From an uncultured Thalassolituus sp. (GTDB lineage: Bacteria > Pseudomonadota > Gammaproteobacteria > Pseudomonadales > Oceanobacteraceae): a stretch of 64,000 nucleotides of DNA. Below the pieces are notes generated by a model. That model ran no database searches, had not been told where the DNA came from, and was given only the letters and a program-made list of their open reading frames with translations. Positions 27,688 through 36,785 of this stretch are shown piece by piece; the stretch's first letter is position 1; every line of letters begins with the position of its first letter. A program made the position numbers and the translations under genes. The stretch is taken from positions 1-64,000 of the forward strand of contig CAJXUK010000001.1 in NCBI GenBank assembly GCA_913061435.1. Reading direction: 5' to 3'.

Positions 27688-30006
27688 ATGTTAACTGTAA
27701 CTCAAGCCCCACACCTTTTTTCGTACCCAAGATATTGGGCCGAGTGCTATGGCACTGCGCCATTTTTGCCGATGTCCCGTGCAGAAATGGATGAATTGGG
27801 TTGGGATTCTTGTGACATTATTATTGTGTGCGGTGATGCTTACGTTGATCACCCGAGCTTTGGTATGGCTATTTTAGGTCGGTTATTAGAGGCGCAAGGC
27901 TTTCGTGTTGGTTTGATTTGCCAGCCTGATTGGAATGACCCCGAGGCATTTAAGGTTTTGGGTAAGCCGAATTTGTATTTTGGTATCAGTGCCGGGAATA
28001 TGGATTCTTTGATTAATCGTTACACCGCTGATCTTAAAGTCCGTAATGATGACGCCTACACCCCCGATGGTGTTGCTGGCAAGCGTCCTGATCGCGCGGT
28101 GATTGTTTACAGCCAAAAATGTAAGCAAGTTTATAAAGATGTGCCGATTGTCATTGGTGGTATTGAAGCCAGTTTACGCCGTATTGCTCAGTACGATTAC
28201 TGGAGTAATGAAATTCGTCGATCAGTACTTATTGATTCTGGGGCGGATATTTTATTATACGGCAATGCTGAACGTGCCATTGTTGAACTCAGTCATGAGT
28301 TGGCGCTGGGCAAAGATATTAAAGAAATTTTATACATGCGCGGCACCACGGTAATTCGTAATGCAACCCCAGACGGTTGGACCGAGATTGATTCTACCCG
28401 GATTGATTGGCCCGGCCGTTTGGATGAAATTCCTAATCCTTATGAAATGAAGGATACCAAAAACCAGACGTGTTCAACCAATGGCAAGGATGAAGATTTA
28501 GAAGAGCACGAGAGTGTGGTGAAAATCGTGCCTATGCCGCTGCATCGTAAGTTGGATATTGATCATTCTAAAGCGGTAATTCGTTTGCCGTCGTTTGAAA
28601 AGGTGCGCGCAGACTCGGCCTTGTATGCTCATGCGTCTCGTATTTTGCATTTAGAAAGTAATCCTCAAAATGCTCATGCTTTAATTCAGCGTCATGGTGA
28701 TAAAGAAGTGTGGGTCAATGCGCCTCCTATTCCTTTAGAAACGGATGAAATGGATGCGGTGTTTGATTTGCCTTATCAGCGCATTCCGCATCCTGCTTAT
28801 GGTGATGCAAAAATTCCTGCATTCGATATGATCCGTTTTTCGGTGAATATCATGCGTGGTTGTTTTGGTGGTTGCAGTTTTTGTTCAATTACCGAGCATG
28901 AAGGTCGGGTTATTCAGAGCCGAAGCCAAGACTCTGTGATTAAAGAAATTGAAGACATTCGTGATAAAGCACCGGGTTTCACTGGGACGATTTCCGATTT
29001 AGGTGGGCCAACGGCCAATATGTATCACTTAAATTGCAAAGACCCTAAGATTCACGCTAGCTGTCGTCGCTTGTCTTGTGTGTTTCCAAGTATTTGTACT
29101 AACTTAGTTACCGATCATTCGCAAACTACCTCTCTTTACCGTCGTGCCCGTGCTTTACCAGGTATTAAGCGCGTTGCTATTGCTTCGGGCCTGCGTTATG
29201 ACTTGGCGGTTGAAGATCCAGAATACGTACGCGAGTTGGTAACTCATCATGTGGGTGGTTATTTAAAAATTGCGCCAGAGCATACCGAGAAGAATACCTT
29301 GGATATGATGATGAAGCCGGGAATGGGAACCTACGATAAGTTTAAACGTATGTTTGATAAGTTCTCGAAAGAAGCCGGTAAAAAACAGTATTTGATTCCG
29401 TATTTTATTGCCGCACACCCAGGGTGTGACGATGAGGATATGCTGGGCTTGGCGATGTGGCTGAAGCGTAATAAGTATCGCGTAGATCAGGTGCAAACCT
29501 TCTATCCATCTCCTATGTCTCTTGCAACGGCTATGTATCATTCGGGGCGCAATCCTTTGCAGCGAGTGACTTATAAATCTAAGAAGATGGTCGTGCATAC
29601 CGAATTGAAGTCGCGTCGGGTGCAAAAAGCATTTTTACGCTATCACGATCCTAAAAGCTGGCCGATGTTGCGTGAAGCGTTAAAAAATATGGGCCGTGAA
29701 GACATGATCGGTTCGGGTAAACAAGCTCTAATTCCTAATGAAGAACCTGCTGACTATCGCAATGCGCGCTTGGGGCAAAAGGCGCTTAATCAGAAAGGTT
29801 TGAGTGCACGTGGTAGGCCGGGTGCTAAAAAAGCGATAAAAAGTTCAGTAACTAAATCGGTAACTAAGCCATCAACTAAGCCATCTAATAAGTCTAGCAC
29901 TAAAAAACCGGGTAAAAAGCTGCAAAAATCCATTGCCGAGAAAGCGGGTGTGACTCAAGGCGCTGCTAAAAAACCTGCTAAATCAAGTTTTAAAAAGCGT
30001 AAGTAA
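27688..30006 (+). CDS. ygiQ: YgiQ-family radical SAM protein
   Basis: 772 residues. The [4Fe-4S]/SAM-binding motif is C392-x-x-x-C396-x-x-C399 in [17 protein letters not shown]; the following [16 protein letters not shown] and [10 protein letters not shown] are typical of the YgiQ family. The N-terminal DUF-type domain ([32 protein letters not shown]) also matches. The last 60 residues form a Lys/Ser/Thr-rich repeated tail ([18 protein letters not shown]) of unknown use, perhaps nucleic-acid binding. The chemical substrate is unknown. Confidence 0.93.
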   Translation: MLTVTQAPHLFSYPRYWAECYGTAPFLPMSRAEMDELGWDSCDIIIVCGDAYVDHPSFGMAILGRLLEAQGFRVGLICQPDWNDPEAFKVLGKPNLYFGISAGNMDSLINRYTADLKVRNDDAYTPDGVAGKRPDRAVIVYSQKCKQVYKDVPIVIGGIEASLRRIAQYDYWSNEIRRSVLIDSGADILLYGNAERAIVELSHELALGKDIKEILYMRGTTVIRNATPDGWTEIDSTRIDWPGRLDEIPNPYEMKDTKNQTCSTNGKDEDLEEHESVVKIVPMPLHRKLDIDHSKAVIRLPSFEKVRADSALYAHASRILHLESNPQNAHALIQRHGDKEVWVNAPPIPLETDEMDAVFDLPYQRIPHPAYGDAKIPAFDMIRFSVNIMRGCFGGCSFCSITEHEGRVIQSRSQDSVIKEIEDIRDKAPGFTGTISDLGGPTANMYHLNCKDPKIHASCRRLSCVFPSICTNLVTDHSQTTSLYRRARALPGIKRVAIASGLRYDLAVEDPEYVRELVTHHVGGYLKIAPEHTEKNTLDMMMKPGMGTYDKFKRMFDKFSKEAGKKQYLIPYFIAAHPGCDDEDMLGLAMWLKRNKYRVDQVQTFYPSPMSLATAMYHSGRNPLQRVTYKSKKMVVHTELKSRRVQKAFLRYHDPKSWPMLREALKNMGREDMIGSGKQALIPNEEPADYRNARLGQKALNQKGLSARGRPGAKKAIKSSVTKSVTKPSTKPSNKSSTKKPGKKLQKSIAEKAGVTQGAAKKPAKSSFKKRK

Positions 30007-30022
30007 TTAAAGACGTTATTTT

Positions 30023-30051
30023 ACCCGGCTAACATTTATTTGTTGCCGGGT
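30023..30051. terminator. Hairpin between convergent ygiQ and a small minus-strand gene
   Basis: ACCCGGC and GCCGGGT with a 15-base loop, overlapping the end of the small gene. There is no clear T-run, so the terminator call is weak. Confidence 0.35.
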
Positions 30052-30293
30052 GATGAGTCTTCTAGATTGCGTATAAATTCTAAGTCTTTTTGTAATTGCT
30101 CTCGACGTTCACTAGGAGTTAATTCTTCTTCCCATTTATCGTGCCATTCGCTTTGTTGCTCTTGTCTATCTTTTTGGTCAGCTGATGGAATCACATAGCC
30201 AACCAATTGAGAGAATGATTTTGTGCTATTGGCTTCAGACTGTCGAGCTTGGAAATCAATGTGTATGATGTTCGACGCTTTGTTTTTGCTCAT
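30036..30293 (-). CDS. Small hydrophilic protein, unknown function
   Basis: 85 residues, ATG start. Highly charged (QKDRQEQQSEWHDKWEEELTP), predicted helical, with HIDFQARQSEA near the start. No signal peptide, membrane segment or cofactor motif. It converges on ygiQ. Not recognised as a known family. Confidence 0.55.
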   Translation of the reverse strand: MSKNKASNIIHIDFQARQSEANSTKSFSQLVGYVIPSADQKDRQEQQSEWHDKWEEELTPSERREQLQKDLEFIRNLEDSSPGNK

Positions 30294-30682
30294 TATTTTA
30301 CCTGTGTCTCAACGGTTACTGCGTTTTTATTTTTATTGTATTAACTGTTTATTAACCACCCGTTAATTATAAGTATTTACTACAAGATTCATACCAAGCA
30401 ATTGCTTTGTGAGAGCTATTTTTTACAATTTTTAATCTAGGTTTTATAAGCCATTAGCAATCGCAGTAATGACGGGGTGTATGTGATAAAAATTTTCAAG
30501 AAGATTGAGTTTTTCTGCTTAGGTTTTGTTATTGCCTTGTCGGTAGTTGGTCTTTTTAACTGAAAAATTGGATAAATAATAGAGTTTAATTAGTGTAGAT
30601 GGGCAATAAGTGACAATAATTGTCAGGTGTTTTAAGGGTTTTTTAAGCTAAATACTCTGTTTAACTAAACACTCTTGTTTAA
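30294..30682. other. 389-base intergenic stretch, mostly AT-rich
   Basis: It separates two minus-strand genes. It holds a perfect palindrome at 30611-30625 (TGACAAT-A-ATTGTCA) and, on plus at 30483-30563, a GTG-initiated 26-codon frame (MIKIFKKIEFF then CLGFVIALSVVGLF) that could be a small membrane peptide but has only a weak ribosome-binding site. Nothing else stands out. Confidence 0.5.
30611..30625. promoter_or_regulatory. Palindrome, possible operator
   Basis: TGACAATAATTGTCA has 7-bp perfect arms around one base. The half-site resembles no factor I can name. It lies about 320 bases upstream of the start of the small minus-strand gene and about 60 bases after the flavodoxin-fold gene's stop. 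Confidence 0.3.
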
Positions 30683-31162
30683 CTAAATAATGCCTGCGTC
30701 TAAGCTGGCTGCTATGGTTAAGCCTAATTCTTCACATTGGGTGATAAACGTTTCGTCAAATTCTCCCTTGCATATTAGAGGTTCTTGTATCAGTTTCCAG
30801 CGTAATCCTGTTGTAATGGTTTCAATGGCGCGGCGGGTTCCTGTTCCGTCAGACCCTGCTCGTATATAAAAACCAAAAGGTTTGGCTTGGGTGTGCTCTA
30901 AGCAATCAAAGTAAGTGCGATCAAACACATCTTTAATGAGTCCCGACATATAGCCTAAGTTTTCGGTGGTGCCGATAATAATTGCATTTGCAGATAGAAT
31001 ATCCGCTGACTGTGTATTTAAAGGTTGTAGGCATTTAACGTGTATGTTGGTCAGCTCTGGGTGTTTTGCGCCATTAAGAACGGCTTGTAGCATGCGTTGA
31101 GTATTGCCCGAAGGGGCGTGAGCAATAATCAATAATGTTTTTGTGTGAGTCATGCTTGTCAT
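30683..31162 (-). CDS. Flavodoxin-fold NAD(P)H-dependent oxidoreductase
   Basis: 159 residues. FMN-binding fold: TLLIIAHAPSGNTQRML (phosphate loop with S-G-N-T), IIIGTTENLGYMSGLIKDVFDRTY (isoalloxazine loop) and GFYIRAGSDGTGTRRAIE. Resembles short-chain NADPH-dependent FMN reductase/WrbA-like proteins. ATG at 31162 or the second Met at 31153. It ends about 390 bases before the next minus-strand gene. Substrate unknown. Confidence 0.82.
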   Translation of the reverse strand: MTSMTHTKTLLIIAHAPSGNTQRMLQAVLNGAKHPELTNIHVKCLQPLNTQSADILSANAIIIGTTENLGYMSGLIKDVFDRTYFDCLEHTQAKPFGFYIRAGSDGTGTRRAIETITTGLRWKLIQEPLICKGEFDETFITQCEELGLTIAASLDAGII

Positions 31163-31339
31163 GGCGATACACCTAGCTTTGATCGATGTTTAATAGTATC
31201 TATTTGACCGTTTGATTGCCAACTAAGGTTAGGTTTTTAGCTGAATGCCTGTTCTATTTATAAAAATATTTTGTCATATTAAAATAGGTAGGATAAATTG
31301 GTTGTTCGATTAACATTAACTCAAGCGAGAAGGATACAA

Positions 31340-31804
31340 ATGAACATGGAGATTCAGGCAGCGTTGAATGTTGCCGATGAAACCGATGCATTTTTACAAA
31401 TTACTGATGTAATTTTTGATAGAGAAGCTGAAATTGGTTATGCCGATTTAACGTTGGCTGAAAAGACCGTTTTTTGCATTGATAGTTTAAGCCGTGAAAT
31501 GGAAAACGGTGGCTTTGGCCAGTTGTTCCATCACAATACTGGTGCTTTAAGTTTAGACATATTAGAGTCTTTGGCTCAGATACGTGCGAAGAACTCTTTA
31601 GCTGTCGTTCAGCAGGTAATTAATCTTTTTCCAAATGGCCATGTTCCTACCGATGAAGACGAACGCATAGAGGCTTTTGATCAGTTATCTTCTGAGCTGG
31701 TGGACGAGATTGCCGAGTGCGATGATCGTTTTCATGACGTAGGCGAAAATCTGGTAGAGTTAACGCTCAAGTTTGTAGCAAAAAACGTCAAAGAGTTTCG
31801 CTAA
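31340..31804 (+). CDS. DUF4375/DMP19-like protein
   Basis: 154 residues from the ATG at 31340, with AGAAGGA 5-6 bases upstream; the frame extends upstream to 31298 without such a site. The core ALAEK-type sequence here reads TLAEKTVFCIDSL, followed by EMENGGFGQLFHH, which is the DMP19/DUF4375 signature. Later DEDERIEAFDQLS and CDDRFHDVGENL fit the family. DMP19 proteins are small acidic DNA-mimic-type proteins in some bacteria; that role is not shown here. Confidence 0.7.
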   Translation: MNMEIQAALNVADETDAFLQITDVIFDREAEIGYADLTLAEKTVFCIDSLSREMENGGFGQLFHHNTGALSLDILESLAQIRAKNSLAVVQQVINLFPNGHVPTDEDERIEAFDQLSSELVDEIAECDDRFHDVGENLVELTLKFVAKNVKEFR

Positions 31805-31936
31805 TTAAAACCCATAAATTTGTATTGGTTTTTATTGCTAGGTCGATAAGGGCTTGCAATTTATTATTCAGAACTCTATAAATGACGTTCTTCTCACCCT
31901 AATAGTAAAACGATAAAAAAAATAAAAGGATAAAAC

Positions 31937-32500
31937 ATGTTACGTATCGCAGCGAGTCTATTTTTGTGTTTGGCTCTAACGCCGTTTTCTCAAGCAAAAA
32001 TTGTTAATGATGTAGAAGTCGCCGAGAGCATTCAAGTGGCGGACAAGACTCTTACTTTGAATGGTACCGGTATACGTTCGAAGTTCTTTATAAACTTGTA
32101 CGTAGGTGCTTTGTATTTGAACCAAGCAAGCGACGATGGTGAAGCCTTGGTTGCTGCTGACGAAGCAATGACGATCCGCTTGCATATTACATCGTCTCTT
32201 ATTGACGGTGAAAAAATGAGCGAAGCAACTCTTGATGGTTTTGTTAAGTCTACCAACGGTAACCTAGCGCCTATTCAAAAAGAAGTTGAAATGTTGATTA
32301 ACGCTTTCCGCGATGCGGTTGTTGACGGTGATGTGTTTGATCTTCAGTACGTTCCGGGTAAAGGCGTCAGTGTTATTCGTAACGGCGAAGAGAAAGCTGT
32401 TGTTCCTGGTTTAGAATTCAAGAAAGCTCTGTTTGGTATCTGGTTATCTGATGATCCAGTTCAAGACGATCTTAAAGAAGGCATGTTAAACGAAGACTAA
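31937..32500 (+). CDS. Periplasmic chalcone-isomerase-like protein
   Basis: 187 residues with a signal peptide (MLRIAASLFLCLALTPFSQA). The rest resembles the Chalcone_3 family: LTLNGTGIRSKFFINLYVGALYL, then LHITSSLIDGEKMSEA and LFGIWLSDDPVQDDLKEG. These bacterial proteins share the chalcone isomerase fold but not proven isomerase activity. A strong terminator follows. Function unknown. Confidence 0.82.
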   Translation: MLRIAASLFLCLALTPFSQAKIVNDVEVAESIQVADKTLTLNGTGIRSKFFINLYVGALYLNQASDDGEALVAADEAMTIRLHITSSLIDGEKMSEATLDGFVKSTNGNLAPIQKEVEMLINAFRDAVVDGDVFDLQYVPGKGVSVIRNGEEKAVVPGLEFKKALFGIWLSDDPVQDDLKEGMLNED

Positions 32501-32527
32501 ATAGAGTCTTTTCGTTTAATGTACAAG

Positions 32528-32564
32528 AACCGCAATGTCTGTTAAAGCCATTGCGGTTTTTTTA
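32528..32564 (+). terminator. Rho-independent terminator
   Basis: ACCGCAATG and CATTGCGGT stem with an 11-base loop, followed by a run of seven T. It ends the chalcone-isomerase-like transcript. Confidence 0.88.
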
Positions 32565-32684
32565 TGCCACATTGTAAATATTACAGGGTAAGTTATTAAA
32601 AGGTAAATTATTAAAGGTTTTGCTTATTCAGCCGATTCAATATCAATAAGCCTTTTATAAGCATTATAAGCTCAACTTAATCCG

Positions 32685-33812
32685 GTGACTGTCATGCAAT
32701 TTAATCCTAATTTAGTCAATGTTAATGCAAATACGACCAATGCGAGTTCTTATGGTAGTTCGGTTAATAATGAACAATCCAATGCTGGCAAAGCTGCAGA
32801 TGTACTAAGCGAGAATGTTAAGCGAAGAGTAGGCCAAGCAACGAGGGCTTCTTCGGCTGGGTTGCAGTTAAGTGACAAAAAAAGCGCAGAAGATGTTGCC
32901 GATAGCATGCTGAGCTTTGTTCAACGCGGTTTAGACCAGTTGCGTGAGCGTGGTGCCGATGAAGGTCGAATTCAGCAACGTTTAGAGGCAGCAAAAGAGG
33001 GGATTGCTAAAGGGTATGCTCAGGCTGAACAGCAGCTAAAAGATATGGGTTTATTGAATGATGAGCTTAAAAACAATATTGCAAAAGGCCGAGATCTAAT
33101 TGAATCAGGCTTGAATGATCTTGCGTTAGGTGTGCCTGTAGCAAGTTCTCAAACTCTAGAATCCTCTGTGCCAGCTAGCCGTTACAGTAGCCAGGTTGGG
33201 CAAAAAAATGCCATGTCATTAGAGTTAATGACTAAAGATGGCGATAAAATTTCTTTAAGTTTCTCGCAGTCAGCGCAAAGCTCGTCTTACCGCTCAAACA
33301 GCGCGGGTCAGCAAGTTAATATGAACAGCTTTCAGCAAGGAATGGCTTTTCAAATGGATGTTATAGGCAATCTTGACGAGGGAGAGCAAGAGGCTTTATC
33401 TAATTTATTAAAAGATGTCGAAAAATTAAGCTCTACTTTTTTTGCCGGTGATTTAGGTGGGGCGCTGGAACAGGCAATGAATTTGGGATTTGATGGCAGT
33501 GAATTGGCCTCTATGAGTTTAAATTTACGCCAAGAGTCATTTAGTTCTGTGAGCCGTGCTTATAACTCGGTGCAGCCCAAGTTACCAACCGCAGAGCTAG
33601 AAAACTTGTCTTCTGCGCTATTGAGCTACAACGATGATTACTTAGCTGCTTTAGAAGAAGCCAGATCGTTTGCTGACCCAGACAAGTTAATTAATGATTT
33701 AGTCGATCAGTTTTTCCCTGATGATAACTTGAAAGGTATTTTTGAAGCCTATAATCAAGGCTTGCGTAATGCCGTTGATAATCGCGCTAAGCTGTTAACA
33801 AACGACTTATAA
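32685..33812 (+). CDS. DUF5610-domain protein
   Basis: 375 residues from GTG at 32685, or from ATG at 32694 (MQFNPNLVNVN). The centre resembles DUF5610: GLDQLRERGADEGRIQQRLE, then GIAKGYAQAEQQLKDMGLL and IAKGRDLIESGL. The rest is Ser/Asn/Gln-rich and probably partly disordered. No signal peptide or membrane segment. Family members occur in marine gammaproteobacteria; function is unknown. Confidence 0.65.
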   Translation: MTVMQFNPNLVNVNANTTNASSYGSSVNNEQSNAGKAADVLSENVKRRVGQATRASSAGLQLSDKKSAEDVADSMLSFVQRGLDQLRERGADEGRIQQRLEAAKEGIAKGYAQAEQQLKDMGLLNDELKNNIAKGRDLIESGLNDLALGVPVASSQTLESSVPASRYSSQVGQKNAMSLELMTKDGDKISLSFSQSAQSSSYRSNSAGQQVNMNSFQQGMAFQMDVIGNLDEGEQEALSNLLKDVEKLSSTFFAGDLGGALEQAMNLGFDGSELASMSLNLRQESFSSVSRAYNSVQPKLPTAELENLSSALLSYNDDYLAALEEARSFADPDKLINDLVDQFFPDDNLKGIFEAYNQGLRNAVDNRAKLLTNDL

Positions 33813-33830
33813 TCGCTGATCTTTAGCCTA

Positions 33831-33875
33831 AGAATACTTACGCCAAGAATACTTACGCCAAGAATGCCTAGCGCA
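33831..33875. repeat. 15-bp tandem repeat, about three copies
   Basis: Two exact units (AGAATACTTACGCCA at 33831-33845 and 33846-33860) and a degenerate third. In the gap between the DUF5610 gene and the glutaredoxin-like gene. Confidence 0.8.
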
Positions 33876-33947
33876 TAATTGTTCAATTATCCGTATAATT
33901 TGGCCATTGTCAGTTTATCAATGATTAAATTTTGAAAGGTATTCAAC

Positions 33948-34241
33948 TTGGCTATTTTATTACTCTCTACCGAAGCCTGCCATTTGTGTGAAATGGCTCA
34001 GCAGGTTCTAGTGCATGCCTTTGATCAACCAAAGATACAAACCTTGGTTAAGCAGCATAAGATAGATGTGTATATGCAGGATATTATTGACCAGCCTAAG
34101 TGGTTAGATTTATACGGTGAAAAGATTCCTGTGTTGTTTGATGAAGATTCAGGACTCACTTTAGAGTGGCCTTTTGATCTTAATGCAACGGTCTCTTGGT
34201 TTGAAAAATTGTACGCTGTTACTGGCTCAGAAGCCCGTTAA
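33948..34241 (+). CDS. Glutaredoxin-like thioredoxin-fold protein
   Basis: 97 residues from a TTG start, with GAAAGG 8-9 bases upstream. The redox motif is Cys11-His-Leu-Cys14 in STEACHLCEMAQQ, after a short beta strand. The cis-Pro loop is KIPVLFDED. Matches the DUF836 group of small glutaredoxins. No signal peptide, so it is cytoplasmic. Confidence 0.8.
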   Translation: MAILLLSTEACHLCEMAQQVLVHAFDQPKIQTLVKQHKIDVYMQDIIDQPKWLDLYGEKIPVLFDEDSGLTLEWPFDLNATVSWFEKLYAVTGSEAR

Positions 34242-34293
34242 GCTCTATCATTAGAGTTATCAATCACGTATTTGTTTGTTTTAAGGAAAACTC

Positions 34294-35010
34294 ATGTCAC
34301 ACCTTCGTATAGTATTTTCATTAATGATACTTTCATTTCTGACTGCTTGTTCATCAGCACCACAGTCTTCAACAGGCCAAGCTATTTATTATGCATTGCA
34401 AACTGATGTTCAGTTACGATTGTGGTCCGATCACTGTAGCCAGATTGATCCACAGGTTAAACAGAAAGCTTGGCAAGCAGAAAAAAACTGGTGGCAACGT
34501 AACGGTGCGTTTGTTGAAGGGGCCGATTATGGTTTAACCCGTGAAGTCATGTTGGTATCAGGCGAACGTGATGTTACTGGTGCAAACGTTGCTTTAGGTT
34601 TAACAACTCAGGTTGTACAAGATGCCGAAGCAGAAATGGCCGCTATCTTGAAAGAGAGTGGCGATCAGAAAAAGCTTTGCTTAAATATGCTAGCTAAGTT
34701 TAATGATGGTGAATACGATTTGCGTGATAACAATCAGTTTTACCCGACTTTAGTTGATTTGCAGCGCCGTTCTGAGCGTGATGGCCAAGCATTAGAGGAA
34801 AAAGCAGCGACTTTACAGATGAAAAAACAACGTAAATTTGGCCGTTCTTTATATGTTGTTGAAAAGTTAGCTAAACGTTCTGGCTGCCCTGGGGCAACAG
34901 TTAAAGTGATTAAAGCAGATTGGCCAAATGAGGTTTATGATGTGACTTGCCCGGACAAGAGCTATATTCTAGTGCGTTGTGAATGGGGCAACTGTGTTAT
35001 TAATGACTAG
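34294..35010 (+). CDS. Lipoprotein, unknown function
   Basis: 238 residues with a lipoprotein signal: hydrophobic N-terminus ending in LTAC, so Cys19 is the lipidation site. The following SSAPQSS has no Asp at +2, which favours the outer membrane. The rest is helical with many Lys and Glu and four later cysteines (GCPGATV, VTCPD, VRCEWGNC) that could form disulfides. Not recognised. A bidirectional terminator follows. Confidence 0.72.
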   Translation: MSHLRIVFSLMILSFLTACSSAPQSSTGQAIYYALQTDVQLRLWSDHCSQIDPQVKQKAWQAEKNWWQRNGAFVEGADYGLTREVMLVSGERDVTGANVALGLTTQVVQDAEAEMAAILKESGDQKKLCLNMLAKFNDGEYDLRDNNQFYPTLVDLQRRSERDGQALEEKAATLQMKKQRKFGRSLYVVEKLAKRSGCPGATVKVIKADWPNEVYDVTCPDKSYILVRCEWGNCVIND

Positions 35011-35041
35011 TTAAGAGCTGACTAGTTAAACGGCTGATACA

Positions 35042-35081
35042 AAAAAAACCACCATGGCATTTTATGTCATGGTGGTTTTTT
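35042..35081. terminator. Bidirectional rho-independent terminator
   Basis: AAAAACCACCATG and CATGGTGGTTTTT stem with an 11-base loop. Shared by the lipoprotein gene on plus and purK on minus. Confidence 0.9.
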
Positions 35082-35120
35082 ATGGGCAATCACTTTTAGA
35101 GCAGTAAAAACGATGTTAGA

Positions 35121-36191
35121 TTACTTGCTCCAAACACCCGCTGGGATTAAACCTTCTAGTTGGCTGATTTTGCTATCACGTTCATCGGTATCTCTTGCAG
35201 TAACCGTTACATGGCCGAGTTTACGAGCAGGGCGTGCTTCTTTGCCGTAGCTATGAACATAGGTTTCGCTCATATCTTTAGCTGCAGACGTTGGGCTTTC
35301 ATCACTGATAACGTTAATCATCGCAACCGCTGCAAATTTAGACGCGGTATCGGTGATTGCTTGGCCTGTTACTGCCAGCATGTGATTACGGAATTGGCTA
35401 GTAACAGCGCCTTCGATAGACCAGTGCCCAGAGTTATGAACGCGAGGGGCGACTTCGTTAGCAATTAAGTTGTCTTCAGTTTCAAACAACTCCAAGGTAA
35501 TCGTACCCACATAATCTAAGCTAGTGGCGATTTGCTCGATATAGCGCTCAGCTATGGCTTGCTTCTCTGCACTGAAACCATGAGCAGGGTACAAGGAATA
35601 ACGCAAGATACCTTCGTGGTGAATGTTCTCGGTCATTGGCCACACCTTAATATCGCCATTTTCAGAGCGGCATCCAATCACAGAGACTTCACGAATAAAC
35701 GGCACAAAGGCTTCGGCGATCAATTCACGATTGCCAATTTCAGCCCAAGCAGCCGTGGCATCGGCAGGTTCGCGCAAAACGAACTGACCTTTACCGTCGT
35801 AGCCTTCTGTAGTAGTTTTCATGATGATAGGAAGGCCTAACTTCTGCACAGCATCGTGAATGTCAGCAAGGGAGTTAACCGCATGAAACTCAGCGGTATC
35901 AATTCCTGCAGCGCGTAGAGCGTTCTTTTCAGTGATGCGGTTTTGGAAGGTTTTTAATGCCTTAAGGCTAGGGAAAACCTTAGTTTCAACACTTTCCATC
36001 TGACTAACGATATGCGCAGGAATGTTCTCTGTTTCGTAAGAAATACGATCGTTATCGTTTAAAAACTGCTGCAGGCTGGTTTCGTCAAAGGCGCGTAAAT
36101 CGTAAAGATTGACCGTGATATCGCTTTGATCGGCAATGCTGGTTTCTAGCATTTGACCCAGTTGACCGTTACCTAAAATACCTAATTTCAT
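35121..36191 (-). CDS. purK: N5-carboxyaminoimidazole ribonucleotide synthase
   Basis: 356 residues. ATP-grasp enzyme that carboxylates AIR to N5-CAIR in purine synthesis. Starts [15 protein letters not shown]; the ATP-grasp core shows KTTTEGYDGKGQFVL, FIREVSVIGCRS and NEVAPRVHNSGHWSIEGA. Its ATG overlaps the purE stop (TAATG), so the two are translated in tandem as a purEK operon. Length is normal. Confidence 0.96.
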   Translation of the reverse strand: MKLGILGNGQLGQMLETSIADQSDITVNLYDLRAFDETSLQQFLNDNDRISYETENIPAHIVSQMESVETKVFPSLKALKTFQNRITEKNALRAAGIDTAEFHAVNSLADIHDAVQKLGLPIIMKTTTEGYDGKGQFVLREPADATAAWAEIGNRELIAEAFVPFIREVSVIGCRSENGDIKVWPMTENIHHEGILRYSLYPAHGFSAEKQAIAERYIEQIATSLDYVGTITLELFETEDNLIANEVAPRVHNSGHWSIEGAVTSQFRNHMLAVTGQAITDTASKFAAVAMINVISDESPTSAAKDMSETYVHSYGKEARPARKLGHVTVTARDTDERDSKISQLEGLIPAGVWSK

Positions 36192-36685
36192 TAGCCTTCT
36201 ACTCGCGGATCAGGTTGGCTTAAAATGGTTTCTGTTTGATTCTTTTGGAACTGATGCAAACGTTTAGTCAGTTCGCTGTCACTGGTAGCAAGAATCTGTG
36301 CGGCTAATAAGCCTGAATTTTTAGCACCGGCATCACCAATTGCTAAAGTACCTACCGCGACGCCACCAGGCATTTGAGCGATGGATAATAGCGAGTCTAT
36401 TCCGTTTAATGCGCGCGATTTAACCGGCACACCCAATACAGGCAATACCGTTTGCGAGGCGCACATACCAGGCAAGTGAGCAGCGCCACCCGCACCACCG
36501 ATGATGACTTTTAGGCCACGGCTTTCAGCGCTTTTGGCGTATTCGAATAATAAATCAGGTGTTCGGTGAGCGGAAACCACATTTACTTCGTAAGGGACTT
36601 CCAACAAGTCGAGCATGTCTGCTGCATGCTTCATGGTTGGCCAATCGCTTTTAGAGCCCATAATAATGCCGACAAGCGCTGTCAT
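36191..36685 (-). CDS. purE: N5-carboxyaminoimidazole ribonucleotide mutase
   Basis: 164 residues. Rearranges N5-CAIR to CAIR. Signature [17 protein letters not shown] near the start, SAHRTPD with the catalytic His, and [12 protein letters not shown] with PVLGVPVKS. Class I, unfused. It is first in the operon; the stop TAA overlaps the purK ATG. Confidence 0.97.
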   Translation of the reverse strand: MTALVGIIMGSKSDWPTMKHAADMLDLLEVPYEVNVVSAHRTPDLLFEYAKSAESRGLKVIIGGAGGAAHLPGMCASQTVLPVLGVPVKSRALNGIDSLLSIAQMPGGVAVGTLAIGDAGAKNSGLLAAQILATSDSELTKRLHQFQKNQTETILSQPDPRVEG

Positions 36686-36743
36686 AGTATTGTCCTAGGG
36701 TTTTTTGACGTTATTTATTAAGGCGCGGATTCTACCATAAGAG

Positions 36744-36777
36744 ATAAAAAAGGGCGATTGAGTTCAATCAATCGCCC
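36744..36777 (-). terminator. Rho-independent terminator of the acyl-CoA operon (minus strand)
   Basis: On the minus strand GGGCGATTGA and TCAATCGCCC form a 10-bp stem and run into TTTTTT. It lies just after the acyl-CoA synthetase stop and before purE. Confidence 0.88.
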
Positions 36778-36785
36778 AACTGAGG

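Noticed and set aside
30483-30563. 26-codon GTG-started hydrophobic frame
   Set aside because: Weak ribosome-binding site and no conservation evidence; mentioned only in the intergenic note.
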